Positions 1 through 10,627 of a DNA stretch of 64,000 nt are shown here, in pieces. Where the stretch lies: the NCBI GenBank assembly GCA_024180945.1, contig JAKSGN010000021.1:124001-188000 (forward strand). The letters run 5' to 3'. This DNA is from Macrophomina tecta (lineage: Eukaryota; Ascomycota; Dothideomycetes; Botryosphaeriales; Botryosphaeriaceae). Position numbers and translations under genes: made by a program. How positions within the stretch are numbered: position 1 is the first letter of the stretch; every line of letters starts with the position of its first letter. A model generated the notes under the pieces. That model was not told the DNA's origin and did not search any database. It worked only from the letters and a program-made list of their open reading frames with translations.

Positions 1-112
1 ACAAAGAATCGAGCTGGTATGTTGACCTTTGGTGCAGTTCTCTTTCGAATACTCGCTCCTACTCGGTCCCTCATGCGCGGCTGGTGTAGTTGCGCTAACG
101 AAGATGCGGATA

Positions 113-119
113 TTTAGCC
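113..119 (-). promoter_or_regulatory. XlnR/Xyr1-type site, distal copy
   Basis: The minus strand reads GGCTAAA, the consensus recognised by the fungal xylanase activators XlnR/Xyr1. It lies about 810 bp upstream of a GH10 xylanase start codon. The plus-strand context TTTAGCCTGAATG recurs almost exactly at the second copy. Binding is inferred from the motif and the neighbour. Confidence 0.45.
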
Positions 120-293
120 TGAATGACCGTGTGCGGCTGCCAAAGCATCCCCGCAAAAGCGGATTGATGATGGCTGCACTCCGCTACTCGGCAAAGCCGC
201 CCAGCAACTCGGCGTAGGGGCAGCGCCTCGTGGGGAAAACATGGGCTTCGCCTCGCCCGGGATATTTATCAATATCATCCCATCTTAGTCGAT

Positions 294-300
294 TTTAGCC
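294..300 (-). promoter_or_regulatory. XlnR/Xyr1-type site, proximal copy
   Basis: This is a second GGCTAAA on the minus strand, about 630 bp upstream of the xylanase start. Its plus-strand context TTTAGCCTGACTG matches the distal copy at 12 of 13 positions. Two such copies in one xylanase promoter are more persuasive than one. Confidence 0.5.
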
Positions 301-786
301 TGACTGTCTTTCCCGGTTCGCGGACAATCTATGGCGACAGCGTTGCTAGTACGAAACCACTTTTTTGCCCTAGCCACGACCATCGCGAGCATTCCTCTAT
401 TTGGTTCTCAGTCTGCAGGCACACACTAGCATGTCTCGAAGACACGCGCGCTGAACGAGCATTCCTTCCGCCTCTGACTAGCTTCCCTCGTCTCCCACTT
501 TGCCCAAATCCGCATAGCTCCGCCGACGTCCCTGCCCACCACCGAGATCCGGCATATGCACCGCGCATCGTGTTTACCCGGCCGTCGATCTCCCGTGCCT
601 ATTCAGCTGTCCCCCCTTCCCCCAGTCGTGCTTTTCTCCGCACCGAAGGAACAAGATCCCAGCAATGCATGCGGCGCACCTCAATTACCCAGGGGTACGG
701 GATGATGAGGGGAAAGACAAGCCAAAAAAAAAAAAAAAAGTATTGAAATACAATTGACCCGGAAAGCCGCATCATCACGACGATGA

Positions 787-793
787 TATAAAA
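787..793 (+). promoter_or_regulatory. TATA-like box of the xylanase gene
   Basis: TATAAAA sits 133 bp upstream of the ATG. It is followed by a long CT-rich tract, a common arrangement around fungal transcription starts. Role inferred from position only. Confidence 0.45.
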
Positions 794-925
794 TGACCGT
801 CTTCCCCGCATGAGGGACGATCTGCAGCAGTGAACAGGGATCCTCTTCTTCCTCTCTCCCTCTCCCTCTCTCTCTCTCTCTCTGCCATCTTTCGTTCGCA
901 CCTCCCACCGGCCACACATCCCGCC

Positions 926-2169
926 ATGAAGCTCCTCAGCATCTCCCTCCTCGCCGCCACGCTTGCCGCCGCCGCTCCCGCCTCCGAGCACAACGGCGGC
1001 AGCCGCGAAAAGGGCCTGGGCGAGCTGGCCAAGAAAGCGGGCCTCCTCTACTTCGGCACGGCCATCGACAACGTCGCCTTCAACGACTCGCGCTACCTGT
1101 CCATCGCGTACGACAAGAAGCAGTTCTCGCAGGTCACGCCCGCCAACGGGCAGAAGTGGATGTACACGGAGCCGGCGCAGGGCGTCTTCAACTACACGCT
1201 CGGCGACCAGGTCATCCGGCCGGCCGAGCGCGAGGGCCAGCTGCGCCGCTGCCACAACCTGCTCTGGCACCAGCAGCTGCCCGAGTGGCTGACGAGCCGC
1301 ACGTGGACGCGCGACGAGCTGGTCGCGATCCTCGAGAACCACATCAAGCATGTGGCGAGCTACTACGGCAAGGACTGCTACGCGTGGGACGTGGTGAACG
1401 AGGCGTTCGAGGACAATGGGACGTACCGGTCAGACATCTGGTAAGCATTGCACGTCACAACAGTGAAAAAGCGGAAGGGGAAAAGAAAGACGGAGATTTT
1501 TTTTTTCTCTCTCTCTCTTTTTTTTTTTTTTTTTGGAGAGAGAGAAAGAGAGAGAGAACAGAAAGAAAAAGAAAAAAAAAGACCAACTCACCGAACTAAC
1601 CTCTTCCTCTTTTCCTCCCCAAATCCAGGCTCGACACCATCGGCCCCTCCTACATCCCGCTCGCCTTCACCTTCGCCCGCAAATACACGCGCGCCAAGCT
1701 CTACTACAACGACTACAACATCGAGACCATCAACAACAAATCCTCCGCCGTGCGGTCGCTCATCCAGTCCTTCCAGGCCGCGACCCCGCCCGTCCCCATC
1801 GACGGCGTCGGCCTGCAGGCCCACTTCATCGCCAACGCCACCCCGTCCTACGCCGACCAGGTCGCCAACATGCAGGCCTTTGCGTCCCTGGGCGTCGAGG
1901 TGGCCGTGACGGAGCTGGACGTGCGCGTCGAGCTGCCCAACAGCGCGGCCAAGACGGCCCAGCAGGCGGTCGACTACGCCGAGAGCGTGCGGGCCTGCGT
2001 CGACGTGGACGCGTGCGTCGGCGTGACGGTGTGGGACTTCTACGACCCGTTGAGCTGGGTGCCGAGCACCTTCCCCGGCCAGGGCGACGCGACGCTGTTC
2101 TGGGCAAACTACACCAGGAAGCCGGCGTGGTACAGTGTCGCCGATGTGTTGAAGAGAGCGAAGGCGTGA
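926..2169 (+). CDS. secreted GH10 endo-1,4-beta-xylanase
   Basis: Two exons, 926-1440 and 1629-2169, encode 351 residues. The 188-nt intron has GTAAGC and CAG borders, and joining restores a Trp codon. The start opens a classic signal peptide (MKLLSISLLAATLAAAAPA). The rest is one GH10 barrel with the WHQQLPEW motif, the acid/base Glu159 in WDVVNEAF and the nucleophile Glu267 in VTELDVR. Enzymes of this family cut internal beta-1,4 bonds of xylan outside the cell. There is no carbohydrate-binding module, and the length is typical of a bare GH10 domain. Two XlnR-type sites upstream fit xylan induction. An upstream in-frame ATG at 830 reads through the CT repeat and would bury the signal peptide, so I rejected it. 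The gene is convergent with the AP-1 gamma gene. Confidence 0.95.
1499..1560. repeat. CT/T/GA low-complexity inverted tract in the xylanase intron
   Basis: Inside intron 1, T and CT runs are followed by a T17-18 run and then GAGAGA tracts. The CT and GA arms are complementary, so the transcript could fold into a hairpin whose loop is the T run. Confidence 0.7.
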
Positions 2170-2603
2170 AAAAGGAGGTCGAGGGAGACAGGGAGGAAGA
2201 CAGCCAGGGATGAGGGGAAGTAGAAGTAATGATGTAGACAACTGTCCCTTGGGCGCAACATGGCACCTGGTTTGAAACGTCAATATACACATCTTCATTA
2301 ATTGCATAACTTATTTTTCTTCCCCATCTCGGCGTGTCTCTTCGTTGTCCCGGCGTCCCTCCAACATCGCTCAGATGCATATCCTGCGAATATCACCCTT
2401 TCACCCGGCTCTAATGCTGCTTTTTCGGCAACTCAAAAATACAACATCTGGAAGGTACAAGGACTTCCCGCTCAAAAATCGGAAGAAGCGAGGGGGTCTC
2501 TGGGTACTTCTCTCATACTGTCGTTTGCTACTCCCAATCCTCCATGAACACCAAGGCCGCCATACAAGAGAAAGAAACCTGAAAAACTGGAAGAGAAGCA
2601 AGA
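2170..2603. other. intergenic, convergent 3' ends
   Basis: This is the 434-bp space between the stop codons of the xylanase and AP-1 gamma genes. It should hold both 3' UTRs. I see no gene in it. Confidence 0.6.
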
Positions 2604-5458
2604 TCATGAAGGTTCAGACCAATCAACTTGCTCCAGAATGCTCTCGCCGTTCTTCACGTAACCGATCTTCAACCGGAGACGCAGCTTTGATGCAAGGGGC
2701 TGGAACATATCATTAGTGAGGATTTTATGATAGGCTGGAAAGAAACTTACGCCGCTAACAGCAGCAATCCGCATTTGCTGCGTCGCCTCCTGCCCTCCAT
2801 CCAGCTCGCCGTTGCTGATTGCCTGCAACTGCAATTTTTGGCTTTTGGGCACGGCAGCCTGTAATGTGACGTTGCTGAGATGGTCGAAATTGCTGGTGTT
2901 CCGGAATCGTGCGAGCACCTGTGCAGTGTTGCCACTACGCTGGACCTGGAACGTGATTGAGAGGTCGTTCTTGTTGTAAGCGGGGTGAGCTGGAGCACCA
3001 CCGGGTGGTGGCGTTGCAGTCTGCGGGGGCGGCGTGCCAAGACCACCAAACAGGTCTGCGGATGCTGGCGGCCGTGCTGCTTGGGGAACGGGGGTGCTGC
3101 TCTGGCTGGGTGTGCTGAAAAGGTCCATGATGGCGTTGACGTTTGAGCCTCCAGCAGGAGGCGGTGAAGTGGTTTGAGGAGCAGGAGAACCGCCTCCTAG
3201 GATATCCGCCAACAGGTCTGCGTTGTTCTGGGAACCATTGGTTGCCGTGCTTGCTTCGGGTGCTGGTCCGTCCGATCCTCCCATAAGATCCAACAACATA
3301 TCTGTCTCTGTGACCTGGCTGGGCTTCTTCTTCGAGATTTTAGAGGTTCTCTTGCTCTTCGTGGACGCTTCACCCAAAACCCTCTGGGATTCCCGGATTT
3401 CGGGTGGCGGCATCTTTTCCAAGACGCCCTTCCTGATTTGATCGTAAGCGAACAAGTTGCCGTACTCAACGGCGCGCTGTTGGATTTCAACGTCCAGGTG
3501 GGTCTGATGAGAGAGCATCAGGCGTCTAAGGCGCTCAATCTGTGCCGGGTCGGACAGGCGAGTGGTAAGCTTCATGGCGGCAGTGATGATATATTCCGTC
3601 ACGATCTGACCGGCGTAGTTGCTGTTGAGAATGTTTCCAAACAAGTCAACAATGTCGCTCTCTTTGACATCTTTGACCAATTCCTCCTCTTCATACTGGC
3701 CACCACGCAGCAACGCATCACCATACTCGCCAATCGCCCATGATGCGGCCAGGGTGAGACCTTCTTGAGTGATGTCGTCCTTAAGGCTGGCATAAAGTTT
3801 TTGCACGGTGTAGGTCTGAAGGTCCGGGGTGTTTGCAACAAGGCGGACAAAGGATGCAAGGATTTGCTCCTTCACATAGTTGCCGGCCTGTAAATAAAGT
3901 TAGAAGCAAAACAACAGGGCTGGTCAGTCTATTCACTTACGAGTTTCAGAACGCGGAGCATGGTATCAATATGCCAGCGCTTGTTTGGCGCAAACCGATC
4001 CGCCGCGATGCCAATCTGCGTGGTCATGATGGGTTTGAACTCATTGTCGGCCACCTCCAAGAACGACAGCAGCTCCCTGATGAGAACGCGGACATTTTGC
4101 TCGTTGATCAGGGTGAAGCTGAGATCCAAAGCTCTCCTGCGAATGCTGATGTCGGGGTCCCGGAGACAATCCAAAATGGTGTTGCGGTGCCTCTGGACGG
4201 CGTTTGGCTCCACTGCCACGACCTTGATAAGGGTGTTGAGGGCAACATATCGGATATTGTTGTCCCTGTTCGCGAGGAATTTGCCCAGGATATTGACACC
4301 AAGGACACGCAGACCGGAGTCGGCCTCGATGTCGAGGATGGTAAGAACAGCTTCGTACAGGATCGAGTTTCCAACGTTCTTCGAGGAATCGGTATTCGTG
4401 GCCACCTGTCACAATCAGCTTCCGCTTTCTGGCCTGCCGTACGCGCTCTTCTTACCTGGGCAAGAATATCGTTGATCTGCTCGCTGGTCTGTGCATCACC
4501 ACGACCGAAAACACGCAGTAGTCTCAGGATCTTGACCTGGAGGAAGGGGTCGGTAATGCCATTGACGTCATGCTCCGGGGTATAGCCCGAGCTAGATAGG
4601 CTCTTCAGCATCTTGACGAGATGCGGGGTGAGCGGCTTGAACATGTCGATCACTCCGAGCTCGTCGCCCTCTTCCTCATCAGCCTCGCACAAGCTGGTGA
4701 CCAATGTCAGGCCGCAAATCAAAACGCCGTGGTTGCGGTCCGAGAGGAGCATTTTCGCCTTCTCAAAGAAATGCTCCTGCAGGTCGGGGACTTTACGGCA
4801 GATTCTCATGGCGCAGATGGCAGCTTTCCGACGAATGTAAGGGTTGGCGCTGGACAGGATGGTCTCGATTTCGGGGAAGAGGTCTCGCGACATTTCTATT
4901 GAGGCAATGTTGCCCAGCGTGCAAAGGGCGAGGCCGACAATGTATTGATTCGGGTGGTTCAGGTCACTGCAAGCATACGGTCAGAAGGCGAGAGGGCTCT
5001 CGGCGAATTGGAGTGACACATACTTCTTGAGCGAGTTGGTGACCAGGGTAAGGACCTCTTGGTTCTCGTCCAGCAGCAGCATGGTGCCCAGGTAGCCCAA
5101 GCGCTTGTCGGCGAAACGCGGCGAGGCGAGCAGCTTGAGGCATTCTATCTGGCCGAAATGGGTGCGCTCGCCCAAGGTGAACAGGTATAGCAACTTGGCG
5201 ACATTGTTCCTCCTAGGCGGGGCATCAGCAGGCAGCGGGCAGCAGGCGGGCAGGCGGCGTACCGGACGTTGGAGTCATGGCTCTCCTCGCGGAAGCTCGC
5301 TCGAATAGCAGCACTCTCTTTCTGGACGACGGCTCGCTCGTCCGCAATTGTCTTGGCAGCGCGCACGTTGCGGATGAATTGCTTGACTGGAGGGGCGGCT
5401 GCGGTTAGCGGGAGTGCAGCGGCGTCCGGGAGGGACGAGGCCACGTACGGGAGCTCAT
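2604..5458 (-). CDS. apl4: AP-1 clathrin adaptor complex subunit gamma
   Basis: Seven exons on the minus strand: 5458-5449, 5386-5263, 5212-5024, 4966-4456, 4405-3941, 3887-2751 and 2699-2604, giving 843 residues. All borders are GT-AG. The 10-nt first exon (ATGAGCTCCC) restores [20 protein letters not shown], the family N-terminus. An adaptin trunk fills about residues 1-590 ([38 protein letters not shown]). A Ser/Pro/Gly-rich hinge follows, then a gamma-ear domain at about 725-843. The protein is the large gamma chain of AP-1, which selects cargo and recruits clathrin at the trans-Golgi and endosomes. The last intron (2700-2750, 51 nt) is a multiple of three without stops, so retention would add 17 residues inside the ear. 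The gene is divergent from the sterol acyltransferase gene with 471 bp between starts. Confidence 0.94.
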
Positions 5459-5929
5459 GGTGCCTGGATTGCACTCGGGGCGGGAGGCAGAGGCAGGCAG
5501 GACACGCGCCGTCGGGCGTGGCAGAAGGGAGAGAGGAAGCGAATTCGGCGTCGGCGTGGGCGGGCGGTCAAGGCGGTGGTGGCATACAGGCGGGAGCTCC
5601 GTTCGAGGTTTGGCTGCCCTCTGGATGGGCCTACCTGGCCAAGACTCCTGGCCGCGACCGCCATCCGCTTTGGGCCGCCCTAAAATTAACTCCGCCTGCC
5701 CCTAAAATCCGTGCACCCTGGCTGGGTTCAGCCCTGATGACGCTGGCCCAGGATGAGCTTGTTGCCTTTCGCGAAGCTCTCCGTCTCTTCCGCAACACTA
5801 TATCAACACCCCGCCAACTGCCACCCTCTCTCTCCCGACCACCTCCGCGCTCCTCCTAGCGCATCGCTGTTGCATACTTCGCCTCCAAATTCATCCTGCT
5901 CCTGTCCGCGAGCATTGCGGACCGCCGTG
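5459..5929. other. shared upstream region of AP-1 gamma and the sterol acyltransferase
   Basis: This is the 471-bp divergent intergenic region. The half next to AP-1 gamma is G-rich on the plus strand; the half next to the acyltransferase is C/T-rich. I see no clear TATA box, as expected for housekeeping genes. Confidence 0.5.
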
Positions 5930-7726
5930 ATGGCCACCACCTCTTCCTTCGAGCCCGCTACTGCGAACGGGCACGCCACGCCTGAGATCGTTCACCCGCG
6001 CGCCAGGAAACCCGAGCATTCGCAGCTGCTGCGCGCTGCTACTGATGACATAACGCCCTCAGGGCTCTCCAGGTCAGGCTGCCCCCCGTACGAGGTGCTG
6101 CGAGAAAAGGGGACCCTGAAATTAACACCACCACAGCGGTCGCTCGACACCTGTCCCCGCCGATGCGCCGCCCTCGGTACATGCGACTTCGTCTGCCCGC
6201 AGACAGATCCGCGCCCAGCAGAAGCAACGTCTATTCCCTACCATTGAATATGCCGCCCGCGTTTCCCACTTCGACCCTCGCAGCGACTACCGCGACTTCC
6301 GTGGTTTCTTCGTGTTGTTCTGGGTCGGCCTGGCAATCATGGTCTTTTCGAATATGGTGCGCCACTACAAGGAAACTGGATACCCGCTTTCGATCCGTCA
6401 GTGGAACACGTTCACCGCCAATATTTGGGAGATGGGTCTCAGCGACGTGATCATGTGTGCCTCCACCGCAGTTAGCCTGCCGCTCCACAAATTGTACGAC
6501 AGCAGCAAGGGTGATCTTCGCTGGAGCAAGAACGGGATGTTGGTCCAGAGCATATTCCAAGGCGTTTGGATAGTCTTCTGGACTCTGTGGCCCTTTGTCC
6601 GCGGCTGGACCTGGACTGCCCAGGTCTTTTTCATCTTGCACTACCTCGTCTTGTTCATGAAGATGCACTCCTACGCCTTCTACAACGGCCACCTTAGCGA
6701 AACCAGGCGCCGCCTCCAGGAGCTCGATCACCCTGAAAACGCTTCCATGGACGCAGCCAGGAAATATCCCAGCGCCCAGACCCACCTCAATCAATTGACC
6801 CCTGAGGAGGAGAAAAAGAATGCCGACTTGACCAATGATGAATCTCTTGCCCAGCTGCGTGATGATCTTGCTCACGAGCTTATTTCTCCTCTTGGAAACG
6901 TCAGCTACCCGAAAAACCTCACCATCTACAACTACGTCGACTACCTGTTTTGCCCGACTCTGTGCTACGAACTCGAGTATCCGCGCACCAAGCGTATCAG
7001 GAAGTCGGAGCTGTTCTTCAAGACCTTGGCTGTGTTTGGCTGCATTTTCCTCTTGACCTTTGTCACGGAGCAATATGTGATGCCTGCTTTGGATATCGCG
7101 GCCGAACAGCTCGAACTTCCGGGCACTGTCGGAGATCGCACGCTCATTGTTCTCGAGACTATCAGCAGATTACTTTTCCCTTTCGTTGTCATTTTCCTTC
7201 TGGTTTTCCTCGTCATTTTTGAGTATGCGCTGGGTGCCTTCGCCGAGATGACTTGTGAGTCTATTTCAACCCGGTCGGAAGTTTATGAGTTAACGCGTTA
7301 TAGGCTTCGCTGACCGCCATTTCTACTCCGACTGGTGGAACAGCTGTGACTGGCTCGAATTCTCGCGCGAGTGGAACATTCCTGTCCACCGCTTTCTCCG
7401 TCGTCATGTCTATTCTGCATCTCGTCCTAGATTCTCTCGGTCCACCGCTACCATCATCACTTTCCTCATCAGTGCAGCCGCTCACGAGCTTGTCATGGGC
7501 TGCATTACAAAGAAACTACGTGGCTACGGCGCATTCGCTATGATGCTTCAAATTCCTATCGTTGCAGTCCAGCGCAGCAAACCCGTCAGAGGCAGGACAC
7601 TTTTGAACGTAAGCCGATCAACTTTCAACTTGTGGGGTAATCATTAACATATTGTAGAATGTTCTGTTCTGGTTCTCCATGGTACTCGGTCTGTCCATGA
7701 TGTGTGCTCTGTACGTCCTCGTGTAG
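5930..7726 (+). CDS. sterol O-acyltransferase (ARE1/ARE2-type, MBOAT family)
   Basis: Four exons, 5930-6072, 6203-7254, 7304-7608 and 7658-7726, encode 522 residues. The protein has a polar N-terminus and repeated membrane segments from about residue 75 on. The hallmark FYSDWWN (residues 405-411) is followed by the membrane-embedded active-site His459 in SAAAHELVMG. These are the ACAT/ARE signatures. The enzyme joins fatty acyl-CoA to sterols in the endoplasmic reticulum, producing sterol esters for lipid droplets. The related DGAT1 family shares the fold, but FADRHFYSDWWNSCDW and the flanking text look closer to fungal ARE proteins. The first intron is the least certain, because its donor is GTCAGG. 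The splice is supported by frame and by the sequence RQIRAQQKQRLFPTIEYAAR that it creates. I cannot tell ARE1 from ARE2. Confidence 0.88.
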
Positions 7727-9036
7727 ACGGTCACTACTCATCTTGCATCACCTTGCATATCTGGCGGCGTCACTCCTTTATCAACATTCCATTAGGCGGT
7801 TTCAATTTGCTGGGGGATTTGCTTACTTTCACACAAAGTCCATCTGATTCTCCGCGAGTGATACCCTATATTTGTGCGTCTTCCATTATCTTGTATTATA
7901 TGGATAACCCATTCCATATTGTTTTTGTCTTTAGATAGTGTGTCTGGAGAGCCCTTTGTCTGTATCTGTAAAGATATGTGTATCGTTTCTATAGTTTTCT
8001 ATTCTGCACTTTGTATATTTCCACCTTTTCAGCAAGAGTTTTTTTTACAATATGGAGACAAGATCGAGGTCTCACGATCATCGCATACAGTAGAGCAAAC
8101 ATGTAAGAACATCTCCTCTCGATTTACTGAAACGTTCGTTGTATGACATCATTCCTTTCGCTGTTCGCTATTTGTATCATTGCTCAATGAACAATTGGTT
8201 GTATTTTCTGCTCGAAGATTCTCGCGGCGCAGCAATCGAACCGTATAAGTGCATCGACCAGCCCGGTTTGATCACGCTAAGGATGGCCGCGTAAAGTCTT
8301 ACAGTCGCTGAAAGATGCTTACAGTAGAGAGGTATCTCGAGAAGGGACCAGCGAGTCAAATGTATGGTTAATATGATCGTCAAAGCGGCTACGACCAGCG
8401 CTCGGTCTGAACATTGAACTGTTGGTGCGGAGTACGCGTCCGGTGATAGGACGAAGAAGCCGGTCAGTCACGTAAATGATGCTTTCTCAATCTACGAACG
8501 CAAGGAGAGGGGACCGTACTGGATGTCGGATGGTCCTACGATCGGCGGCGGTCTGCGGTTCGCTCGTTTGTTACACAGTGATTTCTGGTTTCAAGCACAA
8601 AGATATTTTTTCCACCGGACCTGAGATCCTCAACCTGGACGATAGCTGCCTTGCCTTGGCTTGCCGAACGGACTCCCAACAAAACATCGAGGAATCTGTA
8701 AGCGCAGCGTTAATGGGTTACCATGCAAAAGGAAGTGCCATCAGGCTAGGGTCCACTTTCCAGCACTTGTTTTTACCTGCATCGGAAATCTGTGGTGTAC
8801 AGATAAGCCTTCAGTGCCCACTGGTTACGCTGGCGATGCAATTCAGAATCCCCGGCATTTGATAGCGCAATCTGGTGGTAACGAAGAGGTCCGCGGGTTT
8901 TTGTAGGCAGCCGGAGAGGGGAAGGTCCGTTGTGGCGTAGCTTCCATCTCAGACGCGTCATCGCCTGGTTCCTTCTCAGAACGGAATCTGGAGCAGGGGG
9001 TTTTCCGGCGACAACGAGGCATCTGAGCAGCAAAAT

Positions 9037-9282
9037 ATGGCTTCCTCACGAGTTAAGCATCCTGATACAAGCCCGGACCGGATTCATACGTTACCAAATG
9101 GTGATGACCCTTCTGATAAGACGCCACTGCTTCAGGTGCATGCCTTACCGGATGAACTTATGCTTCATGGCCAGCGTCCTTTGGTCAAGGAATCTTCATT
9201 TTCGGAGAAACATGCGCGAGCAAGTGCGTGGATGCGCTTTTTGGCGAAGAAACTTCTGCCGCAATGGGATCAAAAGAGCTGA
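9037..9282 (+). CDS. candidate small ORF, unrecognised
   Basis: This 81-codon frame starts MASSRVKHPDTSPDR and has a charged, soluble-looking composition ending in FLAKKLLPQWDQKS. I recognise no family. It is listed only because its composition is less biased than its neighbours and it stands in a large gene-free stretch. Chance is the more likely explanation. Confidence 0.15.
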   Translation: MASSRVKHPDTSPDRIHTLPNGDDPSDKTPLLQVHALPDELMLHGQRPLVKESSFSEKHARASAWMRFLAKKLLPQWDQKS

Positions 9283-9601
9283 CGCGATCGAGATGCGCGA
9301 TATGACTGGACAGAAGGGCAAGGAAAGACTTGGTCTGTATCTTGCGGAGGATCATGACAATTTGTATGCACGGAGGATTTCATGACTGAATAAGGTGGGA
9401 CTTTGGGCTCGGAACAGTCTGAGTGTTTGGACCCTCTGCAGGCGGTACATGCATGAGCTCTCTTCTTCAGTGTCCGGATTTTGTTTGAACCGATAGTAGC
9501 TTCCAAATGGTTATAAGTCTTCGCATATCTTTATATCTCTTTAATCCAACACAAGGAACGGAACATGGCCAAAGAGGATTTGATTTAATGTAAGCCGGCA
9601 T

Positions 9602-9603
<2 letters not shown>

Positions 9604-9644
<41 letters not shown>
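9604..9644. repeat. (GA)n microsatellite
   Basis: About 20 uninterrupted GA units lie in the intergenic region between the sterol acyltransferase gene and the secreted-protein gene. Confidence 0.95.
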
Positions 9645-9645
<1 letters not shown>

Positions 9646-10561
9646 GAAAACATGCCAGGAAGAAGTAGAGAGCGCAAGTTTCCCCATCGTTCAGATCAGC
9701 ATGATACGAAGGTGGCGCTAACTGCTTTTCTTCTTTCTTTTATTTTTTTTCTTTAACACAGCAGGCTCCATTCGCCAATTTGAGTCTGGTCCCGGGGAGT
9801 CCGAATGGTGTGAAGTTGCGACCAACCGTATAGAGATGAACCCATCATAGAATCCGGGTTATTCAAGCCCGTGTTGTGGGCGGGCTTGACCGCCACTTGG
9901 ACAGGGTTCGAAGGAGTACATACCTTTGGCGTGACCTGGTCTCTTCCAGGCGGCGCCACCCAATAAAGCGCATTGACAGGAAGATGTAAAGACTTGTGGG
10001 GGCAGATTACATACGGACACAGCCGTCCTCGCTTATCAAACACGTGGTCAGTGGCGCCATCGCAGGGTGTGGCTTGAGGCTGAGGGCAGTAGCGCCGGCC
10101 CGGAGCGTGAACTCTGGTCCTCCCCCAGACGTGCCCATCCCAGACACAGTATCTCTCCGTCCATTGCCAGTTGAAATTTTCTTATCAGAGGTGTTACCGA
10201 AGAGCGCAAGTGATTGATTGACTCATGGACATGTCAAACAATGCCTTTCTCCTTCTGCTGATGTCCGTCCCAGCAACATCTCCTTATCGCTCCGCTTAGC
10301 TTGCCACCTTGACTGCCAAGATGGTCCGGATCCCCACTGCCTTGGGTGTTCTCCACTTGAGCATTCCCGAACCGGAAGCACCAGGCCCAGGTGCAGCGCG
10401 CTCAAATTTCCCCTTTGGATAGCCTGGCTAGGCGCTCCCGTATTCCTCCCGGAAATGGCTAGACCGCCAGTTGGGCTATCAGCCTCTCAGCCATGTACTA
10501 CAGCCGCACCGGCTTTAGAATAACCATAATCGCCATGCTCAAGAGGAGGATGCGGAGAGAG

Positions 10562-10577
10562 ATATATATATATATAA
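10562..10577 (+). promoter_or_regulatory. TATA-like box of the secreted-protein gene
   Basis: An alternating TA run (ATATATATATATATAA) lies about 50 bp upstream of the ATG at 10628. This is close for a fungal TATA box, which implies a very short leader if it is used. Confidence 0.4.
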
Positions 10578-10627
10578 GATGAACCCGACATCAGTCAAGT
10601 TCCTACAGCATCTCGCCGCCTTTCATC

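Larger units (their letters stand above)
1..925. other. upstream region of the xylanase gene
   Basis: I find no supportable gene here. Open frames on either strand are short and overlap the promoter. The region holds two GGCTAAA motifs (minus strand), a TATA-like box, a poly-A run (about 723-739) and a CT-repeat tract (about 852-886) just before the xylanase start. Two matches to the CreA-type SYGGRG pattern (620-625 and 804-809 on the minus strand) are short enough to be chance. Confidence 0.6.
7727..10627. other. 2.9-kb intergenic region
   Basis: I find no supportable gene. The first 500 bp are AT-rich and probably include the 3' UTR of the acyltransferase gene. Several open frames exist (for example 8476-8862 and 8930-9385), but they overlap one another and show no family motif. 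An 81-codon frame at 9037-9282 is the only one I list separately. A GA microsatellite lies at 9604-9644. Confidence 0.55.

Noticed and set aside
830..925. Upstream in-frame ATG of the xylanase
   Set aside because: It would place 32 residues from a CT repeat before a good signal peptide.
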